A stretch of 64,000 nucleotides of DNA from Panax quinquefolius (lineage: Eukaryota; Streptophyta; Magnoliopsida; Apiales; Araliaceae): contig JAINUW010000038.1 of the NCBI GenBank assembly GCA_020205615.1, positions 40,155 through 104,154 of the forward strand. The letters are read 5' to 3'. The position numbers and the translations under genes are program-made. Under the pieces are notes generated by a model. That model did not search any database, had not been told where the DNA came from, and was given only the letters and a program-made list of their open reading frames with translations. Shown here piece by piece: positions 12,291 through 24,762 of this stretch (its first letter is position 1; each line of letters begins with the position of its first letter).

Positions 12291-13049
12291 AATTTGCCCA
12301 TTAAATGATATCAATATATATATTAAATGTTTATTATTCATGAGATGAATGTTATTTATTGATGCATATGGTGATGTGTATGATAATAAATGGGATTGAT
12401 TATGGACTATTGACCAATATGATTGGATTTTATTTTAGTTGGATGCACGAATGTATGGGTTTTAATAAATGGGGTCTCACAGACATTCGCCTTCTCTAAT
12501 TTTTCTTAATGTAAATTCTATCTCCTCCTATGTACTTCCCTCGATCACGATCAAGGTTTTTATTTATTTTAAAATAGTTTTGTAATAGGAATATTTAGAA
12601 TTAATTTTGAAGAATTAGAGATCAAGGACAAGAAGCGCTTGAAGACCCGTTTGTAATAGAGCCCGGGGTTTAAATGTAATAGTTATATTTAAATATTATT
12701 TCTTGCACCCCAGGAGTTTGACCTTTTGGTTCACTTGGTGGCTCTAGTGAACCAAACTAGAATAAAAATCCATAATCAATCCGTAGAATATAGTATTCTA
12801 TATGTATGCTTATGCTTATATATATATATATTATATATTATGCAAACATGCTTCAGCATGTTAATTAATATGACGCGTATTTTTATATATATATGTGCAT
12901 GCTTGTATTAAACAAGATGAGATAAATTAATAACAAACCCCTCAATTTTTATATTAAGTCCTAAAGCGTTCAAAGATATTTGGAATATCGAGCGTCGCTT
13001 CTACAGCATGATAAAATTAATAGAGTATTAAATATTTAATATGAGTTTG

Positions 13050-13339
13050 TTGTGTCACCACAAGGCAAGTATTAAGTATTTAAGATGTTAATTTATCACA
13101 TTTGATGCTTATAAAGAAAATTGAACAATATTGTTTTGTTGTGTCACCACAAGGATGATATTTTTCTTTTTGAATATATGGAGTGCCAGTCGAACTTAAC
13201 TTGGATAATTTTGATCTTGGATGTGCCACCACTTGATCAAAATAATCTAAGAGGCAAAATACAAGGAGTTGCATAGTTGATGTAATTGACAAAAGTTGTC
13301 TACCTATTTATTTATATATAGTTTGTTGTGTCACCACAA
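13050..13339 (+). repeat. Three identical hairpin motifs in Copia leader
   Basis: TTGTGTCACCACAA occurs at 13050-13063, 13139-13152 and 13326-13339. In each, TTGTG and CACAA can pair around a TCAC loop. The motifs lie just upstream of the gag start (13547), where retroelement RNAs carry packaging or dimerisation signals. That role here is only a suggestion. Confidence 0.5.
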
Positions 13340-13546
13340 GGCTATATACATTTGAAATGGGATCCTTATTCTCACTAGCAAATCTTTAATTAGATTTTGC
13401 CGAACTATATAAGTGAGGGTAATATAGTTTTAAAAAAAAATAGTGGGAGATACCAATTTAAAACAAGACCTAATTTATTTTGGTAATTAATAAAGAATGT
13501 ATGTTAAAATGTTGTTAATTACAAATTCATTTCTGAGAATTTTACA

Positions 13547-16500
13547 ATGTCTAAAATTACTATCATGCGAAGCATATTAGATGCTAAATTAACCGATGAG
13601 AATTAAGCGGATTGGTTAAGGAATTTGAGAATAGTTCTCATAGTTGAAAAGCTATCTTATGTCCTTAATACGCCTATTCCTCAAGAATGGTTGCAAACAA
13701 TGCCTCCGAGGAAGACATTGCTACTTTTAGAAAGTGGCAAGATGATGCGCTTGATTGGCTCAACGATCATGCTCGCATCCACGAAAGTAACGAGCTTCGT
13801 CACGATGAAACTATGGATGCTCCTACTATATTCCCGCATTATTAAGTAGTTGATGGTGAGGAAAGTAGGATCGATAGATATCGAGATATCTAAGGAGCTC
13901 TTCCGATCTAGAACGGCCAATGGCACTATAGTATGCATAAAAAGTTCTTAACATAATCAATTTGATTGATCAATTAGAGACAACTGGTTTTGTCATGGAT
14001 GGAGAGTTGAGCCAAGATTTGATCTTGCACTCACCCCAGGACTCCTTTCACAATTGTTGTGAATTTTTCATATGAACAAGCTAGATATCACCCATTGATT
14101 TGCTTAACATATAGAAAAATGTTGAGAGTCACTTTCCAACCAAGAAAGATCGAGTCTTCTTGGTAGGGGCCAAAGGATCTTCCGAAAAGAAGAACGATTC
14201 AAAGAAGGTATATAGAAAGGCATAAACAAGGGATAATAAGAACAAAATCGATATGGATAGCAAAGGAGTTTGCTTCCACTACAATAAGCTTTGGACATTG
14301 GAAAGAAACCGCAAGAAGCATCTTGCGAGAGGTTAACCAAAGAAGCTTAGTGAAGTTTACGGATTTATAATACGCTTTTTGTTCATGATTGAAATAAATT
14401 TTCTTTAAGTCAAGGTTCTACTTGGGTATTGGATACCGACTTTGGTTATCATAAATATAGATTTATGAAGGACCAGCAGAAGTAGAAAGCTAAACAAAGA
14501 TAAGTAATCCTATGTGTGGAAAATGAAGCAAAGGTTTCTTTGCATTAGCCATAGAAACTTATAGTTTAGCAATGCCTACGGAAAAATCTATTAAGTCAAT
14601 AAGTTGTTGTTGTATTCCATTCTTGTTGGAAACATTATTTCCATTTTATTGTTGAACAATAAAATTTTTGGTATTATAATTAAGAACAATTGTTGTTCTA
14701 TTTATAATAATAATGTTTCGTATAAAACCTGAATATTACTTAATAAATTTTGTATACTTGACTTACATGAAAATAATTTTGCATATTGAACAAATTAGTA
14801 TAAGAAAAGGAGATGATCATTCAAAGAGTTGAATGTATGTATTTGTTGAATACAAGTGTGAATTATTTGAAAGGTTCAAAGAATTGAAGTGAAACAAATT
14901 GACAATGTATTAAGATTCTTTGATTAGATCAAGGAATAAATACTTGTGCAATAAGTTTTAGATCATCTCAAATGGTTTTCTCATAATGGACACATCCCGA
15001 TCACGCAATAATTGATTGATGTATCTCGAAAGGAAAAATCGTACCTATTTGAACATGGTGCGATCCATAATGATTTTACTGACATTTCAAAGATCCCCTC
15101 AGGGTCATGCCCTAGAAATGGTTTGCATATCTACGAATGGTAACCTCAAAATCCCGGCCCCAAGACTCCATAAAATTTATGGACAGGGAGGATTCCTAAT
15201 CTTAAGTATGTTAGGATAAGGGGTTGTCCAACTTATGTGAAAAAGGTTTCAAAGGATAAGCTTGGGACAAGATTTGACATGTATAGATTTGTGGGACATC
15301 CTAAAGTAAGTTTAGGGTATATGTTCTATAATTCTACTTAGCAAAAGGTGTTTGTTGTGAAACACGCTTCCTTCTAAGATAAAAGTGTTTATCATTGAAA
15401 GGGTTAGTGGAAGGATTATAGATCTTGAAAAGTTCAAGAACCACAAAACACTATAAGTCAAATAAGAGGAACCCGTAGATGATTCTATTGCATACCACAA
15501 ACCGAATCGTGATCTGGAATAGTACCAAAGATACCTAGGAGGTATGGATTCATCATGGATGATGATGATGAGGTACACATCATAGAAGATGATGATCCGA
15601 GTTACATTCGATGAGGTAAGACTTCTAGTGTGTACAAAAGGGTCGGTGGGAGCGTCGTGAAATTTCTAGTATTATATGTTGATATACTACGGATGAGGAA
15701 TTACATACCAATGCTACAATCAGTAAAGATAAAGTTGTCTAAACAATTCCTCCACGAATGATTTGGGAAGAGTATCTTAATTGGGATATAAATCTATATA
15801 GATAGATTTAAGAGGATGCTCGACTTAACCCGAGGAACGTATATTCATTTGATGCTAAAGTCGTTTAGCATGGCAAACCCAAGAGATGTCTCATGTCGAT
15901 GAGCTATGGAGTGTATCTCTCTCTAATAGTCCCCACAGACTCCAAAAGAGAGATCACATGAGTAACTATCATGTATGCAATGAAATATACGAGACCGATG
16001 TCGATCAGTCATATTCGGAGAAGTTCAACGTGATTGATGAAAAACATCTTAAAGTTCTTAACTGCATTTACTAAGGATGTGATCATATTCATGGTGGGTC
16101 TAAATTAAAACTAGAGGGCTTAACAGACTCAAGTTTTCGAAGACGGACCAAGATGATGTAAAATCCACTTTAAGGTAAAAGCGTTATCTTGAATAAAGGT
16201 GCGATGAATTCGAAAGGTTCCAAACAAAGAAAGAGTTCTTTGGTTTAGTGATAAAGACAAAGTATATAGCTATAAATGAAGCTGCAAAGTTGATTGTTTG
16301 GATTAAAAGTTCATTCTGAACTAGGAATAGTTCCTAAGTCTCATCTTGGATCTAAACATGTGTTGTGGCACTTTCATTTGATTATTAGTATCATTGAAAG
16401 ATGGGAAATCACTATAGAGATAGTGGACTCTCAAGAACAACATTACATATCCATTAACTAAAACTTATCCAACAAAGCAGGATAATCGTCACTTAGAGAA
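13547..16500 (+). pseudogene. Copia gag-pol remnant
   Basis: Frames shift repeatedly, but family blocks can be followed in order. The gag start is near 13547 (a DWLRNLRIVL-type block at about 13610). A zinc-knuckle relic lies near 14265-14320, with key cysteines replaced. A protease relic near 14425 reads LDTD where LDTG is expected. An integrase relic spans about 14810-15090 with an ERKNRT block, and an integrase-to-RT linker with the GYMFY-type block is near 15250-15370. RT pieces occur near 15630-15900 (FLVLYVDI) and RNase H pieces at 16100-16500. Deletions have removed most of the integrase and the RT palm. No functional protein is possible. Confidence 0.82.
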
Positions 16501-16535
16501 GAAGAGTATGAGTTACCATGACGATTGGCTTTAGT

Positions 16536-16549
16536 CAAAAGTGGGAGAT
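16536..16549 (+). other. Copia polypurine tract
   Basis: The purine-rich AAAAGTGGGAGA immediately precedes the right LTR, as is typical for plant Copia elements. It primes plus-strand DNA synthesis. Confidence 0.8.
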
Positions 16550-18433
16550 TGAAAGTAGTATGCACACAAGCCACGATCATGTTTGATGATAAAGCATATA
16601 CTTTGTAACAATCTTATTCATTTATTAATAAAAGTATTAATTTATTAAAGGCTTTTAATTATCTACATGATCTTTGTTTTATAATATGTGATAAACCCAT
16701 AGTTTTAAGCAATGCTTTTAGAATAATGATGATGATCATTCTAATGAGATCTAAATTCTTTGAAAGCTTAAAACTAAAATAGTTCCCAATCGTTGGATTA
16801 CTAAATTGGGGATTAGTGAATCCGGATAGATTGGTACATACGTTAACTTGCTCATTGGATGAGGATGATTGATCTCATGATCATTTTTGTGTGGAGACAC
16901 TAAAGCAAGTATGTAGGAGCTTATTAGAGAATAAGTTCACTTTGAACGTGGCTCGCTAAGGAATACCTAATGGAGTTTTATTTACCTCTGTCAATAGAAT
17001 TCTGTAGTGATAGTAAGACAAGTAATCCTTGGACTTGAGATCATCATAGTATCTCGTGTATGATGAGTTATACTTTGACTTATTCCTTAAGACCCTTAGG
17101 GTATATCAAGGGTATGCTTGGGTATAATAAGTTGTACATGGAGATAATGTATGATCAATAAAGAATCTACCACTTCTAATAAAGAAGAGAAATGTCCTAT
17201 GTGATTCGATAAATGACAACCCAATAGTCCTTGGCAGCGAGAATGAAATTAGAAAGGAGTTTCTAATTTGCATTATTTGGTGTTCATGCATTTAAGGATC
17301 GAAATACATATAATTAAATAAAATAAGACTTGTGGTAATTCCATGTCTTATATTTAATTGGGGACATGTATGGTGGAAGGATTGAATTATGCGGTAAGAA
17401 TTATTTACTCAAAGGTTCTTTTATAATTAATGTTGAAATCTATATTATCTGAAAGTCGTTGATCGCTGGTAGGAGGCTTATCCCTATTGTAAAATAAATA
17501 TTATTTATTTAAATAAATTAATTATTTAATTTATTTATTTAAATAAGATTAGAATTGTTCAAATTGATTTATTCACTAACTAGGTTTAATATGGAGAACC
17601 TAAAGGGTCACACCATAAAAGGAAGAATAATTATTTAAGAAGTTAATGGCATAATCGTAATAATATATATGTATATTTAATTTTATCTATGGTGATAGAA
17701 TAAATTAAATAGCTTAATATTTATTATTTAATATTTTAGAAATATTAAATATAAATTAATAAGAGAGTCTTATTAATATTATTACAATTATTATTATTTT
17801 AATTTCTAAAAGAGTTTAGGAATTAATTTAATATAAGTACTCTCATTTATTCCTAATAAGATTAGGAGGTTAAATTAATTAAAAGAGTTTAATTAATTAT
17901 CCCTAATAAGATTAGGAGCCTAATTAATTAAAAAAATTTAATTAATTAAATAAAATCCAATTCTTAATTGTTAAGATGGGTGTTTGCACATCTATAAATA
18001 AGAGGAGTCTTATTATGGGTGTATGGTTGTTGATTTTTTCAACATAACGTAATATTTCAATAGTTGGGAGAGTACCCTTTCTACATAGAGATAGGAAAAA
18101 CTAGGGTTGAGCAATAATACCCATCTTCTTGAATTTTCTTCTTCCTTGGTGGATCACCCCCAGAGGCCAAACATTTGGGTGGCTAACGTTGATCAAAGGA
18201 AGGAACCAAACCCGGTGGATTCAAGATCAACGCGAAAGGATTTGGAGGTGAACTTGTACCGAGGAAGCTCGATCTTCAAGGGTATGATTTATTCTTTATC
18301 TTTTCGTTTAATTAATAATTGCGTATAAAGGGTGATCACGGGTATATGGTTTGTAAATTTTTAAACTCTGATTTTATACGCTTCCGCTAATTTTTGCAAT
18401 TTGATTGCGTTATAGAATATTACAAACCTAACA
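16550..18433 (+). mobile_element. Right LTR of Copia element
   Basis: This 1,884-bp LTR is collinear with the left LTR (9155-11037). It begins TGAAAG and ends CCTAACA, followed by the GGGGT duplication at 18434-18438. A TATA box lies at 17993-18000. Confidence 0.93.
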
Positions 18434-18550
18434 GGGGTTACTATTCACGAGTTACTATTCACGAGTTACTATTCACGAGTACTATTCATGAAGCGTGAAG
18501 ATATTTTTGTGGAATTTCTATCTTTTGGTGTTGGAGTTACTATTCACGAT
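18434..18550 (+). repeat. Minisatellite of the A/C-family LTR
   Basis: Direct repeats of a ~15-bp unit, GAGTTACTATTCACG, occur here and in longer arrays at 33515-33720 and 39410-39620 in the LTRs of element C. The copy number differs between copies. Confidence 0.75.
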
Positions 18551-18789
18551 ACACAGACTATTCACCGAAAAATAAAATTTAAAATTTTTGTCCAAAATAT
18601 CTATTCGGATACTAGCTTTGATTGTATCCATGTTTTGATCATTCTTGAATTTTACATCACTATGATTATTTTTGAGGTATTTTGGACATGGATAAAACAA
18701 AGTACTTAATTCTTAATCCTTAATCCTTGTCATTTTGATTTCTTTGGATTCGTTTCTTTAAAAATATTTTTCATCATCCTCGGCCTTAA

Positions 18790-18960
18790 ATGATAATATT
18801 ATTGAATATCTTTGGCCGTAGTGCAAAAGATGAATGATTTCGATGAATATCTTTGGCCCGTAGTGCAAAAGATGAACAGTATTTAGATGAACACGATTAA
18901 CTGATGAATATCTTTGGCTCAGAGTGCAAAGATGAATATTTGATTCCGGATGTATATTGA
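18790..18960 (+). repeat. GAATATCTTTGGC tandem units of the A/C-family LTR
   Basis: About three units of roughly 50-60 bp, each starting GAATATCTTTGGC and ending in a CAAAGATGA-like block, lie downstream of the TATA box. Matching arrays with about six units are found at 33990-34290 and 39870-40160 in element C. Confidence 0.7.
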
Positions 18961-19487
18961 TTGATTTTACAGGATAAAAGATAGACGATGAACTTTTAAA
19001 TTCATACATGAAGATAGTAGTTTGCATTCTCTACTTAACTCTTCTAATGAATTATTATTTCACATGCGAATATTGATTTAAAATTTGTTGTCTATCAGAT
19101 TCTATTAGATTTTCTCTCGTTGAAGACTAACGGTAATTTATTGTATATTATCTTAGTCATAATATTCTTTTCTTGAGCTAGTTGAGCTCACCCTTTTCCT
19201 TTTGTTCCATTTTTCTTCTCGTGAGGCGAGAATATAGCGAGTATTTAGTCTGGGGGTTTGGAATGAAGGTTCAGAGAGAGTTGTTTAGTAGTCCTCACCA
19301 TTTTTGTAAAATAATGTATCAATAAATGTGATGAGGATTTATTTGAGTATAGATATTGTCTGTAAGATAATATTTGTATTCAAACTCACAGCTTTTACTA
19401 TTGTAATAATAAAGTTGTAGTTGTTTCGCACTATGTATTGACAACTCGTAATGTGATGATATATTTATTTTGGGGCGTCACATATAT

Positions 19488-20587
19488 GACAAATACTCAA
19501 TTTTCTTTAAATATATCTTTAATATTCGTAAATTTCTCAAATAAAATTAGAGATACATTTTAACTTTTAAAATAAATTTATAAAATTTAAAATTTTAATT
19601 TAATGTAAATTTATTTAAGTTTTGTAATTATTTAAATATTTCAAGTGAATCCAATAAAACAAGAACAATAATTTTTAATATTAAGTCCTTAAAAATTAAG
19701 TCCCTCTGAAAGAAACATTGTTCTTTTCTTTTATTGGATTCAATTGGAAAGATTAAGTCCTCTAAAGAAATATTTTCATTTTTAGTAGAAATTAATTATA
19801 AAAATATGAATTTTTGAATTTTAATTTTAATGTGTTAACTTATTTTTATTTTAATATTTAAAATAAATTGCTAAACTTTTGTACATGAAAATTTGATTGG
19901 ATAAAATTAATTATGAAGTTTTTTATTTTGAATTATGATATTGCTAAGAAGAAATGAAAGGAAAAATATAAAATGGCTCAAAATTCTATGCTGGATTTTA
20001 GTTTTCATTTTTAATGTCATGTCATTACCTCTCACACTTACAAAGGACAACATTGTTCATATACAAGACAATTATAAAATAAAATTTGCATTAGGACTAA
20101 AATGAAACTAAAATGTAATATGATGATCTATCGTATTACATATCTATCTAAAAGAGTTGTCACTCGTGCTTAACAAAAAATAATTTTAAAAGGTCGATAA
20201 ATAAAAAGTTTGAGATAAAAATATTTCACCTGTTCCATATTATTTGATTGTTATTAATTTTTAAAATTAAATTAAAATATTTTTAAACTCAAAATTAATA
20301 TAAATTTATTTAATTTTAATCAATACAAAAATAAATATTATAAACTACATAAAAAAATAGTATTACTCGATATGTTAAATTTTTAATGGATACGACTCAT
20401 GAGAATTTTAATGGGTTTCAAATTCCCATATTAAATAGATATCTTGTACTAGAAAGATGAATTCTTTTAGAACAAGAGTATATTAGCCTATTACGAATGG
20501 ATAAAGGAAAAGATAATTGGCTTAGTTTTTAAAATAATTTATTGGGATTTGTTCCTAATCCTACCCTCTCTCTCTCCTAACCTTGCC
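19488..20587. other. AT-rich intergenic region upstream of fructokinase
   Basis: No ORF or recognisable element is seen. The sequence is strongly AT-rich with short direct repeats and should include the upstream promoter of the fructokinase gene. Confidence 0.6.
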
Positions 20588-20595
20588 TATATAAA
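20588..20595 (+). promoter_or_regulatory. Fructokinase TATA box
   Basis: TATATAAA lies 130 bp before the start codon. A CT-rich 5' leader (CTCTCTCTCT-type tracts at about 20612-20662) follows, as is common in plant leaders. Transcription would start near 20618-20625. Confidence 0.65.
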
Positions 20596-20717
20596 CCCCT
20601 TCAACCCCTATAATTCTCTCGCTGTCTCTATTAGTAGCTTTATTTCTCTCTCTCTGTATTTATAGATTTACTACATATACGTTTATATTTTCTCTCGCTA
20701 AAATTAATAGCGTCATC

Positions 20718-22984
20718 ATGGGTAGTAATGAAGCTTCCCCTGCCGGTGATTTGATCGTGAGCTTCGGTGAGATGCTGATCGACTTCGTCCCGACGGTCTC
20801 CGGCGTGGGGCTGGCGGAGGCGCCGGGGTTCATCAAGGCACCCGGAGGCGCTCCGGCGAACGTGGCGATCGCCATCGCGAGGCTCGGTGGGAGCGCGGCG
20901 TTCATAGGGAAGCTTGGGGAGGACGAGTTCGGGTACATGCTCGCCGGAATCCTCAAGGAGAACGGCGTATCTGGTGACGGGATTAACTTCGATAAGGGCG
21001 CCCGCACTGCCTTGGCGTTCGTGACGTTACGCGACGACGGGGAACGTGAGTTTATGTTTTACAGGAATCCCAGCGCTGATATGTTGCTGACTCCCGATGA
21101 GTTGAATCTCGAACTTATTAAATCTGTAAGCACTCATCAAATCTCTCGAAAATGGTTAGCAAATAATTTGGTCAATTAACCAAAAAATATCTTGTGCATC
21201 ATGGATAATTCAAAATAATTATAACTGACATATATTTTTGTTAATTTATTCAGTATTTTTTTTTCCCGTATTACAATGTATTTCAGCATGCAATTGTAAT
21301 TCTAATCAAAGGGGACAATTTTACAAAAAAATAATAATTAAAATAAACTACAATATTGTAAAAATTAAAATATTAAGGTCTATATTGTAATTCAGGATGA
21401 GGGGATAGTTTTTGCAATTTTGACCTTTTATAAATAAATGGGACTTTTTTTCTTTCAAAGTATATTCTATCTAAGGCTGTTTATTTTTATTTTTTTTATA
21501 AAAATCATCAAAAGATACTCTAATTTATTTATCTATTGATGGATTTGATCTCACTCTATATATATATTGTTGATTAATTGTAGGCCAAAGTTTTCCATTA
21601 CGGATCAATTAGTTTGATTGTAGAGCCATGCAGATCAGCACATCTGAAGGCGATGGAGGTGGCAAAAGAAGCCGGTGCCCTGCTCTCATACGATCCCAAC
21701 CTCCGGCTACCACTGTGGCCGTCGGCTGAGGAGGCGCGTGAGAAGATCATGAGCATTTGGGAGAAGGCTGATGTCATCAAGGTCGCCGACAATGAGCTGG
21801 AATTCCTCACTGGTAAGGAAGTTAGCGACGAGTCCGCCTTGTCCCTGTGGCACCCTAACTTGAAGCTTCTTCTGGTCACCCTTGGAGACAAAGGCTGTAA
21901 TTATTACACTAAGGTATTATTATTCTTCTCTATGCAAACTAAAAGGCAGTACTCAACTTATATTCTCAATTAGCTAGCTTGGTTTTATTTTCAACTTCTT
22001 TTAATAGATTAGTGGCACACTGTAATCTCAACTATATAGACCAAGATGATATGTTGTGATTTTTTCGAATTCCATGTAATCTCAACTATGTTTCTTATTG
22101 TTTCTACTATTTGTATGTATATACATACCTTGCTAAATCATATTTTAGGTCCCAACAACCCTATTGGAGAGTTAGCATATTATAGGGTCCCAATAACCAA
22201 TTTTGGAGAGTTGAAATAATGATGATCCATGGGCTATATATGTGCACCTCAAGAAACATATATAATTGAGACACATATATGGGCTATATATGTGGCTCTA
22301 ATTTTGAAAGGAGGGAGTACTATGAGGTTCTGTGGAAAAAGGAGAGTACATTTCTATGTGAAAATTACAGCTTCTAGTTTATCATACTAGCGGGAGTTGG
22401 GAGGGTGAGCATCTTGGATTTTAAGTTTCTAATTATTAAAGAAACATTAGTAGGTTAATGTGTATACCAGCCCCCAACAATTCAAATTTTTATAATTAGG
22501 TGAGTATGAAACTACGTAGAAAAAGCTAGGAGTTTTTGGGTATTAAACTCTTCTTCTTTGTCTTTGGAAATTTGAACCTATATTCCTTCCTAACCTAATG
22601 GTTGTACCCTGTTTTGGCAATGCCAGAATTTCCAAGGATACGTCCCTGCGTTCCACGTCAATACAGTTGATACAACTGGTGCCGGAGACTCTTTCATTGG
22701 TGCCCTCCTATGTAAGATGGTCAAGGACCAATCCATTATCGAGGTAACTACTCCTACTAAAACTAGTATTAATATGAGTGGGTCCTACATTCATGTTACA
22801 AAACTAAATTATTATTTTTTACGCAATGTCTTATGTTTGGCGGATGGTTAAATTGCAGGACGAAGCAAAGTTGAAGGAAGTAATTAGATATGCATGTGCT
22901 TGTGGAGCCATAACAACCACCAAGAAAGGAGCAATCCCTGCTCTGCCTACAGAATCCGATGTCCAAGCACTTCTTAATGTCTAA
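20718..22984 (+). CDS. FRK: Fructokinase (PfkB family), four exons
   Basis: Plant fructokinase phosphorylates fructose to fructose-6-phosphate with ATP, channelling sucrose-derived hexose into glycolysis and starch synthesis. This form has no evident transit peptide, so it is probably cytosolic. Exons are 20718-21125, 21584-21913, 22627-22743 and 22859-22984, all in phase 0 with GT-AG borders, giving 326 residues, the usual family length. The first PfkB signature (GGAPANVA, residues 43-50) and the second (DTTGAGD, 261-267, with catalytic Asp267) are intact, as are the substrate-region residues [10 protein letters not shown] (16-25). Exon 1 is markedly GC-rich compared with its surroundings. 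The start codon gives the family's normal N-terminus. The gene appears intact; which of the plant FRK isoforms it is cannot be settled here. Confidence 0.96.
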
Positions 22985-23537
22985 TAGACAAATACCCTTT
23001 TGGATCCTTTTCGCTTTTTCACTTGTTTAAGATTTTTTTTTTAGATTTCAATAGGAATTTTTGCATAGGACCCAAATAAACAAAGTGGGGTTTCAAATAT
23101 TATTCTTTTTATTATTATTATTCTATGCTTACAATGATGAAAGTGTGTTTAAAGTTATTAATAATTCAATGCATTTATTCTTCTATTCCATGATTAGACG
23201 AGAATTAGATAAATAACTTATGTTTTCCGTGCTTATCTTTTCTTTTCCGTCCATTTTAAAAACTCTTAGTTCATCAAAAGGAACCAGATGCTACTCAAAT
23301 TCTCACAAAGTTGGGAACTTGGAAGTACTCTGATTCTTTTGTATTAATGTTTTCAGCTCTTGTTTGTAATACAATTATTTTCTTGTCATTAAAAAAAATC
23401 ATGCTTTTAGTTCACCAATTTCTTATTTTTACATTGAGGTTCCTGGAAAACATCTTGCTACCCCATACTAAAAGTATGTAAAACACCAAGTTAGTAAAAC
23501 CAAACACAAAAAAAACTGAAAATCACTAGCATCACCA
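22985..23537. other. Convergent 3' intergenic spacer
   Basis: This gap between the 3' ends of the fructokinase (+) and the LRR gene (-) is AT-rich. An AATAAA-type polyadenylation signal for fructokinase is present near 23074. No gene is seen. Confidence 0.6.
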
Positions 23538-24762
23538 TTAGATCTGCCCAACACATACTGAAGCTGGCCTTTGCCCGCCGCGACAGGCCTCAACACTCCT
23601 GGAACAGTTGAGACAGTTATGTGCAAGGCTACCCCTGAAATTCACCGAACTACTAAACTCTGCTGGCAAATCTCCCTCCAGAAAGTTATAATCCAAGAAC
23701 AAGTTTCTCCAATTATTTCCCAGCCTTTCCCCATATACCAGTGGAATTCGACCCGAAAACAAGTTATGCCCAAGATTCACTGATGTCAAGTTATTGTATG
23801 TAAACAAGTTCACAGGCAAATGGCCATGCAATTGGTTCCCATGCATGTCAAGTACTTGAAGCTGTGATTTGCTGTCAGAGAAATTCATCACTTCCATTGA
23901 TGTGAAGTGATTCGAAGAAACATTAATGGATCTCAACATGGGTAATGTGAGGATTTCTTCTTCTATAGTGCCTGAAAATCTGTTCTCACTAAGGTCTAGT
24001 GATTCGAGATTTTCGAGGAGTTTTATAGATGAAATGTGCCCAGAAAGTAAGTTATGGCCTAGGAGTAATGTTCTTAAGTTTTTAGGAAGAAGGGGAAAGT
24101 TTCCGTAAAGCTGGTTCTTGCTAAGGTCTAATGTGTGTAGCTGCCATAATCCATTTAGGTCAGGGATTCTACCTATGAATTCATTGTTTGATAAACTCAA
24201 ATGGGTCAAGCTTCGAAATCCAGAAATCGAGGCAGGGATTAAGCCCAAAAGCATGTTTTGTGACAAATCTATGTTTTCAAGCTTTTTGAGCCAATTGATT
24301 CTAGGAGGGATGCTGCCACTGAAGAAATTACCTGATATGAGAAGGCTAGTGAGCTTAGTAAATGGTTGGTGGAATTGGCCCTTGGAACTGATTCTTTCTC
24401 AGGTTAAGTATGGTGAGCTCTGTTAGGTTCCCTATTGCTGGTGCGAGAAACCCCCCGTATCGATCTCCTTCAAGATCAATGGCTGTTATTTGGCTGCTTG
24501 AATTGTCTTGAGGATTAGTGCATACAATTCCAAGAAAGTTTCCCCCTGTGCTCTCGCATGGATCTAAGTCGAAATTCCAAGTATGGAGAAAGGAAAAGCG
24601 GGTGATTGAGCTGGGATCAATTGCAAGCGTGATGGCTCGAAGAACATTAACTTCTGATTCTAGAGTTTTTGAATGACCAGAATTTAGAAACAGAGTAAAT
24701 AGTATGATTGAAATGATTGTGTTTAAAAAGATAGAGAATATGGATGGTATGGATTTGGCCAT
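23538..24762 (-). CDS. Secreted leucine-rich-repeat protein (receptor-like, no kinase), one-base frameshift
   Basis: An intronless frame of about 407 residues. It starts at the Met at 24762, followed by a hydrophobic signal peptide (about residues 5-30). Next comes the plant LRR N-terminal cap (near residues 35-90, with the W...DPC motif), about nine extracellular LRRs of the LxxLxLxxNxxxGxIP type, and a short cysteine-bearing C-terminal cap. There is no transmembrane segment or kinase domain. It should act in the apoplast as a ligand-binding or scaffold protein, but the partner is unknown. Near 24362 the frame shifts: removing one T from a TTT run would join the two halves exactly at the expected repeat position. 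Because both halves are otherwise free of stops and conserved, this is either a very young lesion or a sequencing error. The Met at 24882 is in frame but lies upstream of the signal peptide. Confidence 0.82.

Larger units (their letters stand above)
9155..18433 (+). mobile_element. Full-length Copia retrotransposon, decayed
   Basis: This is a 9.3-kb LTR retrotransposon with two ~1,883-bp LTRs, TG...CA ends, a perfect 5-bp target duplication (GGGGT), a primer-binding site for initiator Met tRNA and a polypurine tract. The order gag, protease, integrase, RT, RNase H identifies the Copia superfamily. The coding region (about 13547-16500) is broken by many stops and frameshifts, so it cannot encode its own proteins. 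It sits inside the solo LTR 7534-19482. Confidence 0.93.
7534..19482 (+). mobile_element. Solo LTR of the element A/C Gypsy family, split by a Copia element
   Basis: The LTR starts TGTAAGACCCC at 7534 and ends GGCGTCACA at 19482. The 5-bp flanks match perfectly (TATAT at 7529-7533 and 19483-19487), showing a complete insertion. Without the nested Copia (9155-18433) and its duplicated target, about 2.66 kb remains, all matching the ~2.8-kb LTR of element C. No gag or pol of this family is present, so it is a solo LTR left by recombination between two LTRs. The Copia insertion came later or in the parent element. A TATA box lies at 8869-8877. Confidence 0.88.

Noticed and set aside
20660..21007. 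115-codon frame antisense to fructokinase exon 1
   Set aside because: It is a shadow of the GC-rich coding strand, Ser/Pro-rich with no domain.
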